Below, in pieces: positions 10,431-23,400 of a stretch of DNA of 64,000 nucleotides (the stretch's first letter is position 1; each line of letters opens with the position of its first letter). The stretch comes from Isoetes taiwanensis (taxonomy: Eukaryota > Streptophyta > Lycopodiopsida > Isoetales > Isoetaceae): the NCBI GenBank assembly GCA_021234155.1, contig JAJEKV010000016.1, positions 4,425,896 through 4,489,895 on the forward strand, read 5' to 3'. Under the pieces are notes generated by a model that was not told the origin of the DNA, did not search any database, and was given only the letters and a program-made list of their open reading frames with translations. A program made the translations under genes and the position numbers.

Positions 10431-11810
10431 TATGATAACCTTTACCTATGTTCTATTTGTTTTATTGTGATCAAATTCAAAAGCTACGAGTGATGAAGGC
10501 CTCAAATGAATTCTAGTTTTTTTCTGGTTTGAATTCTAAAATTTTGTCACACCACGGGGGTGGCGTCCCCTAATGTGGATAGGGTCAATACGTTGTAATG
10601 CTTTATACGAATAATGATGAATTGTATGATACGGCACATATTTGCCGTATAAAACGTAAAAAATACGGCAAAAAAAAATTCCGGCGTCGGAAGATTTTTG
10701 CGTACGCGAAAACAACGTGAAAGCGTCATCGCCCTTTTTTTCGCGACGCCAAACAAAGAAAACCGCTGCACGCGAACGCACGAAAAACCTTCAAATCGGT
10801 GATCAGCGACGCGAAAGTATCTGCCCGTGCGCTCTAGCTCGTCAGATTCCCTTTCCGACCGCATCCCCAAGCACAACATCGACATGGACGCATTCGGATC
10901 AAGAGGAGCAAGCCTGGAACCAGGTATTTAGTCAATTTAATAGCCTAAACCGTATTCCAGCCATCGAACCAATAGGTTTAGCCTATTAAATTGCCCTTAG
11001 TAGCCAAGTAGATCCCCAGACACCAGCCCTAACTAAAGAACCTAACTCTATGATATAGATTAGATCTAATTCTTTAGTTCTTCTGTGATGTATATGGATG
11101 ATATATCTCTGTGGACTCATTGTATTGGGAAGGGGGGTAGAGACCCTAAAGCCTAGTAGTAGATGCTCCTAGCTAACCTCCTTAGCACACTGTAATTTCG
11201 GCCTGTGTACAAGAACCACACCTGGTTGTGGGTGAAGGGGCCAGACTGGCTCAGAAGGAGGTTCGTGTTCTGACTCTTGACCGATCCCCCTGGTGTGTAA
11301 AGTCTACCAAGGATCATTGTGGACTAGGTCTAATGGCTTGCCACTGAGTGTGGGTAAGGCATGGGCTCGACACCCGTGGAGTGATGCGTCACTCTCCAGT
11401 GGGTTCAAGTCGAATAAGGGCAGTGGCCCTCTAGTCACCTTGAGTCAGCATGGAGATCTCTGGAGGGAGTGATCCCTACCTGCCCCATCGGAACTGGGGA
11501 GATGCAACCCAGGAATAGCCCCTTTGGCTATGCATCCGGCGGGCTACAGTCGGGTCCCAACGCTCTTCAACCTACTCTGCAAAGTGTGCACAGGAGGGGC
11601 GGATGGAGTGGACAACCCTATGCCATGTTCTCATGCCAGCCAAATCCATTGTCATGAATTCTGTCTGCAATGAACTCTGGAGACCTAAGCCGTCAGTCAT
11701 CCCCATGAGTCTGAGCCTTGGGTAGGAACCCATATGTATTGTGTTGATCTTTGTCTATGCAGATATTGATGTAGCACTCTTCGAGGTGGATATGTGATGA
11801 TGTTGTATAC
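10431..11810. other. Repetitive-looking spacer, no gene
   Basis: 10540-10900 is CG-rich with several short open frames on both strands but no domain. 11000-11800 contains a GGTTCAAGTCG box at about 11404 resembling an RNA polymerase III B box, but no cloverleaf could be built. No terminal repeats recognised. Confidence 0.3.
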
Positions 11811-12057
11811 GGGTCCTCCCACGTTACGGTGTCTCATAATTAGTGTCCTTTTGTCCACACAAATTAGCGCTATTTTTTAGTATTATGGGAAGAGGGAAAT
11901 TCAAAATTAACGAGAATATCGGGGGGTGGTTGATTCCCCCTTTCTCGAGGGAGAGAGATCTCGTTTCTTTCTTTCCGTCCATTTTTTGTTCAGGTTTCTT
12001 GTGATCATTGAAAAATAATGTCACGGATCGAGATTGGGAATCTGTTTGGACAAAGAA

Positions 12058-14340
12058 GATGAACAAGGGAAAGATAAAATGGCACTGTGCAAAGGAGCAT
12101 CTTCAAGAGAAGTTGGAAACACTCTGCCAAAAAATCTACAAGAATTGTCACAACAAAGAAGTAAGAAAGCAACTGGCCCTTGCTTTTGCGTTTGAAAATT
12201 GCACTAGATCAATAGTTGCACCTGAGGAACACAAAGTAAACTGGGCTGCATTTGCTGTGCAATGCCAAAGATACCACAACAATAGACAAGTAAAAACAGA
12301 GGCAGATGTTGTAGCACATGTTAAGAAAACTGAAATGAAGGCAAAGCCAAAGGTGGCAGCTGGATCAAATGAGATCAGTGCATGTGATGAAAACATAAAA
12401 ACCTTAGAGAATGCAGTACAGGAGATTGGAAAAGCAATTTTACTTATCATAAAGAATCTGGAAGCAGTAGGAAGTGAGTTGAAAGGTAATGAGAAGGCCT
12501 CTGAAGTACAGAAAATGATGTTGGAAGAGGCTGAGAACAGTTTAAGACAGGCCACAAATGATTTGGCTACAAAACAGGAGGAGTTCAAGCTTAATCCAAA
12601 CTATGAGTTGGAGGCAGAAATTAAAGATTTGGAGCAGACTGTCCAGATGGAAACTTGGCACAGGAACAAGGTACAAAAAGCAATGAACCCTACATCTGTT
12701 AATGAGCAGGTCAAATGTAAAATCAAACTTGAGGAGGAGTTAAGTTCTCGAAGAAGAACAATCACTTCTGCATTTCTCTGAAAATGGATACTCCTGCAAC
12801 ATTTAACATCTCTACTATTATACGAGATAAGTTGTTAGTGCAAGATCCATTTTATACATGTGCAGCATGTGGTCTGGAATTCACTAAACCTTACAAGTTA
12901 AGTTTAGCATTGAATTGCCAACATGAGTATCATATAGCTTGTTGTTCATTGTTGAGAGGAGGACAATGTATTCATGGTTGCCCTGGAAAGGTGCCAGAGA
13001 GTGTATTTGACGAGCTAGGTTTTGGCCATCTTGCAGGTGCTTCAAATAGTACACCAAAAAAGGATGTGTTAATTCGTCCTGCAATTGAGGTCTCACCCTA
13101 CAGGGTTCAAAGAAGGACATTGGCTTCATTTGAAGATGCACAACACCTGCAAAGTCCTATAGGAGTACAATCAATTGTGACTGATTTGAATGTAACAGCA
13201 GAACCACCACCACCAGTCTAAGAAGTTGTCCAAGAAGCTATAGAAGAAGTTGTAAACACAGCATCAGTTGTAAACACAGCACTAGTTGTGGAAAAAACAA
13301 CAGACCCGAGTGTACACACTGAAGCACTTAAGGAAGTTGAGGGAGTATTCCATTGGATGAGGGCAACTTGGGTGAATTTTTGTCAAAAGGAAAGGGCAGA
13401 AGAACAAAGAGGGGTAAGCTGGAGGATAGCAAAGAAGTTGTTCAAGCTACAAGAAAGAGAAGAAGAAGCAGCACTGTGAAAGATGCAGGGCGCAGTCTCA
13501 ATCATGACACCACACCTATCAAAGTGTTTTCTGAAGAAAATGCAGAATCAGGCCCTCAAGTTTCAGGTGAGCCTGATCTTCAACAAGTGATTGATGCCCT
13601 AACAAAACCTGGAAAGTCAGTGTGGGAAGTGCTGGTCAAGGCCACAACTTAGTGTTGCTTAAAACATTGAATATTATTGATTTCTTTTGTTGCATTCATT
13701 GTAGGATTACCAGTTGATTCTGTTAGGTCAGAGAATCCTGCTGTTGATACAGAAAGGTTTCCACATTCAACCCATTTTTCATTTTCATCTTCATCTATTT
13801 ATTCATGTAGTAATTCCTATTGTGTAGGTATTCAGGATGTTCCAACGTACTAAATATTGATTTGGCAGCAAAAGATAAACTCATATTTTCTTGGATTTAA
13901 ATGGTGTGTTGGTAAAAACGTTTGGTGCAAATGAACACATACGCTTGGAATCAGGATTGACAATGATATACACTAGCAGAAAGAAAGTGATATTCAGATC
14001 AGAAGCAGTGTTCTTCCTGAAGACTTTGTTACAGAAGTGTTGTGTTGGTATATGGTCATCAATGCAACTCTCTAATGTGGAAGATGTGCTGCAAGTACTA
14101 TGTCCAGATTTGAGGGACAGATTTCTATTTGTATGGGGACAGGCTGCAGGCCAAGACTGAGGAAAAAATGAAGTTACTGGTGAAGAACACACAGAATTGC
14201 ATGCCCTGGCCTATGACAGATAGAAAGATTATGAAGTTATGCTTGGAAAGACTTTCTGGAAAACAATTGCAGTTGTGCACCCTTGTGAATGAGGAATTGA
14301 AGAAGGTTTATGATGATGAAGATTGTTATCCTCCATAACT
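12058..14340 (+). pseudogene. Coiled-coil, RING-like, FCP1/HAD-like protein gene (copy A)
   Basis: Architecture in order. (1) An N-terminal helical domain with the motif HKVNWAAFAV (compare QKINWQSFVV in copy B) and a long coiled coil, to a stop at 12781. (2) A RING-like zinc finger from ATG 12784: CAAC, then CQHEYHIAC (C-x-H-x2-H-x2-C), then CIHGC. (3) A linker with basic clusters (KGRRTKRGK, RKRRR) resembling a nuclear localisation signal, in another frame with an in-frame TAA at 13219. (4) 13873-14160, an FCP1/NIF-type HAD segment: FLDLNGVLV, then VGIWSS, NVEDVL and FLFVWGQ. The plant FCP1-domain family has the same order. Frame changes and stops argue for decay, or for several introns. 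Role unknown: RING suggests ubiquitin ligation, FCP1 suggests phospho-serine binding or removal. Confidence 0.6.
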
Positions 14341-14379
14341 GTGATTAAGCCTGAGACATTTATGATTATTGGTCTGATT

Positions 14380-14840
14380 GTCATTTATTTAGGCCAAGGA
14401 ATCCTACACTTTTCATGTACCATCTTTATCTTATATTAATTTAATAATGTTTTTGCTATATTATTTATATAGTTCAATGCAGACTTGTCTATAAGTTTTT
14501 GCTATATTGTTTATATCTAGTTCAATGCTGACTGCAAGGGGTGCTTAAAACTTATCAAGTGCTTAAAAAAAAAATTGCTTGCAAGTGCTAGTCTGGTACG
14601 AGTCTTAATGTCAGATACTGCTTACTGTTATGCAGTGACAGTTACTAAGTATATAGTTGCTTAACGCTAGAAAGCCATTGCAGAAGTGTTAATGTCATCA
14701 AGTGCTTACTGTCATGCAGTTAAGGTGCAATGCTTACTGTTATGCTATATAACTCTTTAAAGCTAGTTGTTCGTTGCATAACTGCTCGTGTTAACCAATG
14801 CTTACTCACAAGCACTACTGAAACTAATTAAAGTGCTTAG
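14380..14840. repeat. Motif-rich tail (GTGCTTA / TGCTTACTGT)
   Basis: Repeated short motifs: TGCTTACTGT(T/C)ATGC occurs three times (14620, 14704, 14731), with many GTGCTTA, GCTTAA and CTAGTT variants between. No coding capacity. It resembles the TTAGCA/CTAAG-rich introns at 50310-50740 and 58200-58735 and may be a subterminal region of the same element family. Confidence 0.5.
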
Positions 14841-16079
14841 TGTTTGAGCTAGAGCACTGTTACATTCAAGCAGAATTTTTTCTTAAAACTCAGCTTCAAG
14901 AAGTTTTTCGTATGAAAGATCTCGGTCCTATCCATCACTTTCTTGGTCTCCAAATTACCTATGATCAAAACCTTGGCACCATGTTTATCCATCAGGAAAA
15001 ATATCTTTCTGACTTGATCACTCACCTTTGTCTGCAGAACTGTCATTCCATTTCCACTCCCCTTGAATTTGGTGTCAAACTTCACCCTGCAGATCCTCCT
15101 TGTTCTTCTCAATATTCCTATTTTCGTGATCACTACCGTCATATCCTTGGTACCATTAATTTTGCTGCTATATCTACATGACCTGATCTTTCCCTTCCCT
15201 TATCCAAACTAAGCCAATTTTTTGTAGACCCTAAACAGTCTCACTGTGTCTCACTTAAACGCTGCCTCCGTTACATAGCTGGGTCTTTGAAGCTTGGAAT
15301 CCATTATAGTGCCAGTGGGGGAAAACAAGTACTTGGTTATTCAGACTCAGATTGGGGCCAAGATGCAGACAAGAAATCAATTTCTGGATACACCTTTATG
15401 TTAGCAGGAGGGGCAATAAGTTGGAGCAGTCACAAACAACGCTGTGTGGCACAATCAACCACAGAGGCTGAATATTATGCCATTGCACATGCCATCAATG
15501 AAGGTTTGTGGCTTCAAATGTTAACCATTGAGCTTCAAATTCATACAGATCCAGGGATCAATCATGGTGGATAATCAGGGAGCAATACAAATCTCAAATG
15601 ATCCCCGATATCACAAACGGATGAAACATGTGGATATAAAATTTCACTTCATCAGGGACATATGGCAAAGAAGCTAATCACCCTGGAATACTGTCACACA
15701 TCTGAGGTGATTGCAGATATCATGACAAAAGCATGAGGAAGACCAAAGTTCACTGAATTTCTACAGAAGTTGGGGATGCTTGAAACTTAAATGCTCTCAT
15801 TTTAAGTGGGGGTGTTAGGATTGCTAAAATGAGCAGCATCTATCATGCAAGTGATTTCCTTGATTTATGTTATTTTCTTAAGTTATGTTAAGTTATGTTC
15901 CTAAGTTTAAGGACTTATATTATGAAGGAATTCAAGGCACAAAGTTAGGTGCTATGTTGTATTTAAACTCTAGCCCGAGAGGCTATTTTTCACCAGTTCA
16001 ATACGAGATCACTTGGAGTTCTTCTGATTCATTTCCATTTGATTCATTTTCAATCTGTTTGAATATCTTCTTTCTCACA
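14841..16079 (+). mobile_element. Copia (Ty1) retrotransposon 3' end with LTR, truncated
   Basis: Reverse transcriptase end: FRMKDLGPIHHFLGLQI at about 14907-14955. RNase H: GYSDSDW at about 15329 and AQSTTEAEYYA near 15450, then HVDIKFHFIRD. In-frame stops (for example at about 15179 and in the region after 15570) show decay. A purine-rich tract (TTAAGTGGGGG) precedes TGTTAGGATTG at 15813, the likely start of the 3' LTR; its end is placed at ACA 16079 with low certainty. The gag, protease, integrase and 5' LTR parts are absent. Confidence 0.85.
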
Positions 16080-19000
16080 TATGATACCGACATAGAATTG
16101 TTGAGAAGGCTTTATATCCAGATGCGTTGGCGGAGAGATGGAGATCGATGCCTTATGGGCTTGAATGCCCTCAGTTTATAGCCTAGATCTGTGTGTTGAA
16201 GACCCAGCTCTGGTGTCGTGGATTTGAATGCCATAAGGAAAAAAAAGTAGACACCCTGCCATCGATAGAGCTTCAAAAAGCTCTATTTGTATCATGGATT
16301 AGGTTGTGGGCTTTCCAATTCTGATATAGCGCTGCAGGTGATGTCGAAATAGAGCAGGTTGAAGCACTGGAATTGGGTGGTAGCACAGATACAGTTAAAA
16401 AAATATGTAGTATTTGAGAAAAAAGCAAAAAGAGCTTGGATTTTCTTGATTCTATGATATTTCGCAGACCAAAATATTGGATTCAATCCTTGTGCAATCT
16501 CATCATCTCTGCGCAAAAAACAAATTAGGTAAAATCTGAGGCTGCCGATTTCAACTGGAAGACCAGGGTCATTTCCTAGAGATTCTTAGTATATGGCCAT
16601 CTAGATGAGCACTCATGAATGCCTACAGAAGTATGTCAACATGCATAACAAAGCGGCATGGCGATGTTTTGTGGTTATTCAAGAGTTATGAAGCTTGCTA
16701 TGCGCTATTTCGACCAGAGCAAAATATCTTTGGGCTTCTGAAACAAGGATAAAACATCTAACAAATTCTCCGAGCTATTCCAAAACATCTCAATACATAG
16801 CGCTGTCGGATCCGCATATCTACCTGCCTGCATATCTACCTGCTTTCAGGGGTGCCAGATCTTCTGGAATCTTCAGAGGTGCCGGATCTTCAGGGTGCAG
16901 GATCATCTTTAGGAGAATGCCCTGCACTATTTACCAGCACAGAGCACCTGTGACCGTAAGAAGATCGCCCTGTACTCAAAATGCCCAGATTATCCTACCA
17001 CCGAAATCCCTTATAAAGCACCCTCCAGGCTAAATCAACTTAATACCATCTGGATTCACCGCCCAACATAAAGGGTTTTCAGATTTGGCTCCCATACCTC
17101 TGTCACAATGCACAAAAAGGGACCAACCAACCCAGTCCAGCCATGTGGACCCATGAGTTCAATGGTTTCATGTTTTTTTGTAACATTTTAGTTAACTTAC
17201 GAAACATTGGCCATTAAAAAACATGGATCTGCCAACGCCAAATGGTTCTTGCACCTTAAGGGCTCGAATACGACCTGATCTTCCTACAATAATCCGACCC
17301 AGTTCGTGCTGCCAGAAACTACAAAAGTACTATATATACTATAGTGATTTTAATAGTAAATCGAATGTCGAATTGATCTGGATACAGTTTATTGCGCTTT
17401 CTAGGAGAAGAGGTGGACCTGAGTTGGATTTAGAGCAAGAATGGGCATACTGCATGTGCAAAATGTGCATAGATAGCTAGGTGTTTTCTATGACATCCAT
17501 TGGCAAAATGTTGATAAGGATGCAATTGCATGGAATAGCTGAGATCCTTTTGCATTGGCTTTGAGTTTTTTGGGGAAAAATATGGAGGTTAGATTTCTCC
17601 AACTTAGACACATTTTATTCAAATTTGCAGGTCCATAGTTATCCTTTTGACTTAATACAAAACCTCCTTTGCCACAAGTTGGGAAAAAGAAATGTTCGTG
17701 GTGGCCTTGGCCGCCGCGATAAATTTCTTGTAATACTAATCTAAAGAAGACATTTTATTAAATAATGATTTCAAATAATCTAAAAAATGTGTGATTAGCT
17801 TGCAACCTTTTCACTGCTTGTTATACATTCAACTTAGATTTCAAGAACGAGAATGAGAACCAGAACAAAAGAGTGATACACCAATTGGGAGGACTCTCAT
17901 GTTGAAAAAGTCTCGCCAAATTTACTCTTGTTTATTGATAGCTCTAAAAGATGCAATGCAAATTCATATACAATCAAATATACATTAGCCCATTTTGTGG
18001 TCCCATTTGCGCTAAATGTAAAAAAGATAGTTCCTCTTATTAAAAGAAAAGAAAGAAAAATTCAATGAAATAAGAAATATTTAGAAGAAGGTAAGAAATA
18101 TACTAGGAAAGTCTCCAAATATTTCAATGCTAGTTATAACTCAACTAGCATATGAAATATACTAAGAAAGTCTCAAAACTCTAGATTCTTAAAAGAAAAG
18201 TCACAAACGTCAGTGTTTGTACAAAGGCCAATATTCATTTACTGCAAGAAAATATCGAATCAAATGCTAAGAATACATTCTAATGCCGTCTAATGTCAAA
18301 GTACAATCTTTTGGATTTTCAATTTTGTAGTAAAATTGAAATAGATTAAATTTCATATACATTTCTATGATATGAGTTTTCTATTTGCTAATAACAACTG
18401 TTGAGTGAATGGTTCTTAACATGAAGTTTATTGTGCAGTAGCATTCATTCCCTATTACATAGTGCCTTGATAACAACAATGACATAAAGATAAGTGTTCG
18501 ATCAAAGAAGTTCACACTAATGAAGTCTTCCTCAACCAGTCTCTTTGAAACATTGATTTTGTTCATTGGATCACATTGTAAAATCTAAAGATAACTTTCT
18601 TGTTCATGGAGTTTGTTCATGAAGAAGTCCTATTCGATGTGAGTCCCACTTAGAAGTTAAGTCCATGTGAGTGCTCAGAGAAATTGTGAGACAATGGAAC
18701 TCAAATAGGCAAATGGGTCTTTTCTTTTAGAGAAATTATCCCATTGGCACACTTTAGTACAATCCCAGTATAATTGGGCAAACTAACCCTACAAATTTGA
18801 CTCACTTTGGTAGCATAATTGAGCAAATTGTCCCATTGTCAATGAGAAATTGTCCCATTATCACACTTTGGTACGATCGCAGCATAATTGAGCAAACTGA
18901 TGCCACAGTTTGGACAATATCTTTGAAGGCAAACTGACTCTACAATTACTTTTTGCAATTATCACATGAGGCCATAGCCTTAATTCATGCTTTACTTGAC

Positions 19001-19295
19001 AATGGCGTAAAATATCATTAAGGGAAAAACTACAAAGTACCCTTATGTTTTGACTAGAAAAAGTGCCCAACATTGCTAATTTTTTGTCTAGAACCTGCGC
19101 AATCAAGATAGATAAACATGACAGATGTCAAAAACTCTATTTTACTGGGCAAAAATTGAAGCTAGTGATAGTGTTAAAATGTTTGTTGGGTGGTGGTAAA
19201 AGGTTTTCCAAGTGATAAGTTGGAATAGGCATGCTTAAGTTCTCATTGCACTTTTGAATGTGTCATCTTCTTTGAAATAAGTTATTTTAATAAGT
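16080..19295. other. AT-rich gene-free stretch
   Basis: Both strands were read; no open frame shows a recognisable domain, and there is no tRNA or clear repeat boundary. Small open frames at 16695-17033 and 17223-17480 have no recognisable features. Local GTCCCATT(G/A)TCA-type repeats occur around 18720-18900. Confidence 0.4.
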
Positions 19296-19485
19296 TGATG
19301 ATAAATGTAATGAAGGTGAAAGATCTGCAATAAGGTCTTCGATTCATTTCTACTTCCTTCATTTGCATGGTACACCTTGAGGTAACTGTTTGATGATAAA
19401 TGTAATGAAGGTGAAAGATCTGCAATAAGGTCTTCGATTCATTTCTACTTCCTTCATTTGCATGGTACACCTTGAGGTAACTGTT
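19296..19485. repeat. 95-bp perfect tandem duplication
   Basis: A 95-bp unit starting TGATGATAAATGTAATGAAG occurs at 19296 and 19391 with almost no differences, so the duplication is recent. It directly precedes the tetranucleotide microsatellite. Confidence 0.9.
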
Positions 19486-19516
19486 GGATGCAGCCTAGTG
19501 GCGTGACGTTAAAACT

Positions 19517-19670
<154 letters not shown>

Positions 19671-19679
19671 TTTTATCAC

Positions 19680-20714
19680 AACATATATAACGCAGATACA
19701 AATTTTGTTTGATTGCATTTTTTGTTTGATGCAAAAAATTTTTCTGTGCTGAGAATGGATAGGGGAGGATGCCCATAAACTATCTACTTAAGCAAAAATA
19801 TTTTATTATGATGGGTTCATTTTTTTTAATCTCCTATGATGTGGTTTTTTTGTTTTCGAAATTTTAAAGTTTAGCTTTCAATTGATACTAAGCATAAGCA
19901 TGAGTGTTTTGACAAATTAGAAGGTTGCTATAAAGATTTTAAGTTGTATGGTAATTTTGACACCAATAGGCCACCAAATGTCCTTCAATCTACCATCAAA
20001 AGCCCTTCAATGGAACCACTAAATATTCAAAATTGACCTTCATTGGACTACAAGTGCCTATCAATAGACCATGCATTTATAGCTCAATTTTTAATAGGGC
20101 CAAGGTGGGCTATTAAAAAGTGGGCTATCAAGGGGTAAAAAATGAACTATTAAGGGGTAAAAAGTGGGCCATTGAAGGGGAGTAGATGCAAGAAGGGCAC
20201 CCTCCCCTATAGTGCGACGCATGTGCGCAAATTTTTTTAAGACAGGACGGCTTTAGCTTAAGACGCCATGTTTGTCTCTATTCAGGAAGGGGTTCTCTGT
20301 GCATCAATCATCCTCAGATGTGGAGGAAAGTGGCACCATAACAATCCGACAAGCATGTCCATTTTTTTTTATCTTCCTCTTCTAGCCACAGGCCTAATCA
20401 CCTTTGGCTCATTCATCATTGTCTACCTCCTTGACGATTGCTTCCCACAGTTACTTCTAAAATAGAAGGAGCTTTTTGCGCCTTCTCTATAAGAGACAAA
20501 TTAGTCGATGTTTTGATTCAAGACTGTGGCACAGCATAAGGTTTAATCTGGAGAGGGTCGCCCTGTCCATCTCTTCCCATATAAAAGAAGCCCCATGCTT
20601 CACACAACGAAAAAAGTGCTCTAATACCCCAAAAAATACCCCCCAAAAATGACTACAGAATCCCCCTTTTTTGTAGAACAATAGGGTATAAAATGAATTT
20701 TTGGAATCGGGGTA
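19680..20714. other. Gene-free DNA with short internal repeats
   Basis: Around 19970-20190 phrases such as CCATTGAAGGGG and TATTAAGGGGTAAAAA repeat loosely. No coding domain. 20245-20470 contains an open frame with hydrophobic stretches but no recognised family. Confidence 0.35.
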
Positions 20715-21005
20715 TTTGGCCATAATCCCCCTTTTCCTTATTTGTAAGATAATACCCTGTTACGTTTGGCCATAATCCCACCTTTCCTCATTTGTAAAAT
20801 AATACCCTGTTATATATGGCCATAATCCCCCCTTTCCTCGTTTGTAAAATAATACCCTGTTGCATTTGGACATAATCCCCTCGTCTTCATTTGTAAGATA
20901 ATACCCTGTTACATTTGACCATAGTCCTCCCTTTCCAAAATAATACCGTGTTACATTTAGCCATAATCCCCCCTTTCCCTCGTTTGTATGTTACATTTAG
21001 CTGGT
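20715..21005. repeat. ~57-bp tandem repeat, about 5-6 copies
   Basis: Unit GGCCATAATCCCCC...TTTGTAAAATAATACCCTGTTACATT recurs from 20717 to about 21000 with point differences and shortened copies at the right end. Confidence 0.9.
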
Positions 21006-21484
21006 AATTATATTTTTCGGTAACTTTGGTTACCCATATTTTATGGGCTAGTTGTCCAAATTTCGTATTTAGATTCCAAACTCACGTCTCACATCAACAA
21101 AATTCAATATTTATAGATAAAAGTTATTTTTCATTGCAAAAGAGTTTCAATTCCAATACATAAGTTTTTCATAGTAAAACACAAAGAGTTCATAGCAAAA
21201 ACTTGCATTATATTTTATCAAAGCCAAAGTTTGTTACCACGGATCCGCATTAACTTCTTGAACTTACTTCAATATTCTATTTGTCTTGTCAACACTAGGA
21301 GCTGAGCGATAGATAAACTGTTACGTCGAGTACCTCTCATCCAACGCTTCGCCTACAACAATGCCAAATAGGATAAAGCACAGAAATATGAATGGCAGAT
21401 AATGGATACCTAGTAGCTCCAGATACAAGCAGGTATGAGCTCTGGCCTGTAGGCCTTGCTTGACCTTTTCAAAATTAAATACCT

Positions 21485-21527
<43 letters not shown>

Positions 21528-21780
21528 GGTTTTCATCAACATGCCCAGGTGTGCCAAGCTATCAATCAAAATTTATCTATAGCTGAAGAACTTGCCAAAT
21601 CGTCATAAAAGTGCATGTTAGCGCTCTGGTGCCAATAATCTGAGAATGCATTGGATAAATAATTACCTCCATGATCAGTCCATAAGTCCAAGTGTATCTT
21701 GTTCAATCTTTGATTAAATCCATGTTGCACGAATAGAGGGCACCCGCATACGACACATCTGAATCCACCGAGCAAGACAT
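21006..21780. other. Spacer with a long A-run
   Basis: No gene. An uninterrupted run of about 40 A lies at about 21486-21526, followed by sequence with no retroelement coding region upstream, so it could be an orphan poly(A) tail of a retrocopy on the plus strand. Confidence 0.4.
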
Positions 21781-23020
21781 GGAAAAAATGAAAACAAGAA
21801 TAGACATAGAGAGGGAGAAAGGAAAGGAAAAATGGAAGGGTGGAAAAAGGAGAAAAATGTAAGGGAAAAGGGTGGGAAAAAGGGGACGAACAAAGCATAT
21901 GGGAAAAGGGGAAGGGAAAGGAAAAAAGAAAAAGGGAGATTGAATGGGGAAAAGGGAACCTGGAAAAAAGGCACGAGGAAAAAGGCAAAAGGGAAGGGGA
22001 AAAAGGCATGGGAAAAAAGGATAGAGGAAAATAGTGAAGAAAAGAGGAAAAGGGAAGCGAAAAGATAGTATCGAAAAAAGAAAGGGAAAAGACTAGAGAG
22101 AAAAGGTGAAGAAAGAGGAGAGGGGAAGGCGAAAATGGCATGGAAAAAGGGAAAGGGGAAAAGAAAAAGAGAGGCGAAAAAGGAAGATAAAAAGGCATCG
22201 AGAAAAGGGAAATAGGGAAAGGGTGAGAAAAAGGTGGGGAAAAAGCTGAACAGGAAAAGGGTGGAAGAAGGGGACGAACAAAGTGCATGGGAAAAGGGAA
22301 AGGGAAAGGAAAAAAAAAAGGGAGATGGAAAGGGGAACCTAGAAAAATGGCACGAGAAAAAGGGCAAAGGGGAAGGCGGAAAGGTCATGCAAAAAAAAGA
22401 AAAAGGGAAAGGGTGAAGCAAAAGAAAAAGGGAAGCAAAATAGGGCATCGAAGAAAGAAAGGGAAAAGGTTAGAGAGAAAAGGTGAGGAAAGAGGAGAAG
22501 GAAAGGGGAAAATGACATAGAAAAAGGGACAGAGAAGGGGAAAAGAAAAAGAGAAGGGGAAAAGAAAGATAAAAAGGCACCGAGAAAAGGAAGAAAAGGG
22601 AGGGGGAGAAGGGTGGAGAGCAAGGAATGGAAAAAGAGGAAGAGAGGAAGGGGAAAAGGGGACGAGAAAAAAGGGAAGAGGGAAAGGATGAGGAAAGGAA
22701 AAAAAGGAAGGGAAAAAGAGCATGGGTAAGGAAAAAAAAAGAGGGAGAAAAGGGGAAAGAGGACAAGGGAAACGGCAGAGGAGGATGGGGAGAAAAGGCA
22801 CCAGGAAAAGGGGAGAAGGAAATGGGAAAAGAGAAGGGAAAAAGAGCACAGGATAAAGAGGAAGAGGGTCGGAAAGGAAGAAAAAGGCGACATGAAAAGG
22901 TGGGGAAAAGAGAAGAAAAAAAGGCATGGGAAAAGGAAAAAAGGAAAGGAAAAGAAAGGGGAAAAGAAAAAGGAAAAATGGGAAGGGCGGGAAAATGATG
23001 AAGAGAGAAGAGAAAAAAAA
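21781..23020. repeat. 1.2-kb polypurine strand
   Basis: The plus strand is almost entirely A and G, built from shifting GGAAAAGGGGAAAGG-like units with occasional CATGG or GCACGAG interruptions. Long apparent minus-strand frames of about 240-255 residues, rich in Phe, Pro and Ser, are by-products of this composition. Such mirror-like purine tracts can form triplex DNA. Confidence 0.95.
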
Positions 23021-23096
23021 GACTGGGCTGAATAGATTTCCATCCACATAGGTTTCCAACTTATGCCCAGCAATGCTGGGCACCATTACTAGTTGT

Positions 23097-23400
23097 AATC
23101 TATGTTTCTTTAGCTCCATTATCTGCACTGTTAATGTTTTTAATGGCGTCAAAAAAATGGCACTTCAAATGCATGATTTCACATAATGATGCCATAATAG
23201 CAAAAACGATGGCCATAAAACGTGCGTAAAAACAATTCATCCCCAGTTATAATCACGAAATTTCTGATTTTAATGAAACTGTGCTTAACCTTGTTGCCGG
23301 ACACCTTTATTAGTTATCATAAAGTCATGATTATGACATTGTAGAAAATGGCTGACAAGAGACTTGGGATTTCCTAATGAATGATTGCTAACACACTGAC
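23097..23400 (+). repeat. Dispersed repeat copy 1 (partner 46108-46387)
   Basis: About 290 bp starting CTTTAGCTCCATTATCTGC and ending at AATGATTGCTAA is nearly identical to 46108-46387 in the same orientation. At the right edge, sequence related to the reverse complement of 35040-35200 begins (GACCCCAATTTTTGGTCCAC), so this is one module of a mosaic mobile family. Confidence 0.85.

Larger units (their letters stand above)
11811..14840 (+). mobile_element. Partial copy of the RING/FCP1-like element (copy A)
   Basis: The start, GGGTCCTCCCACGTTACGG at 11811, closely matches GGGTCCTCGCACGCTACGG at 49601, which lies upstream of the second copy of the same gene architecture. That suggests a shared element terminus. 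Inside are a coiled-coil/RING/FCP1-like gene and, at 14400-14840, a motif-rich tail like the intron arrays of copy B. No transposase is left; a Copia fragment abuts the right side. Boundaries are inferred. Confidence 0.5.

Noticed and set aside
11310-11420. tRNA gene suggested by GGTTCAAGTCG
   Set aside because: No acceptor, D or anticodon stems could be paired.
21566-23152. Minus-strand frames of 240-255 residues rich in Phe, Pro and Ser
   Set aside because: Low-complexity translation of the polypurine tract; several overlapping frames are open at once.
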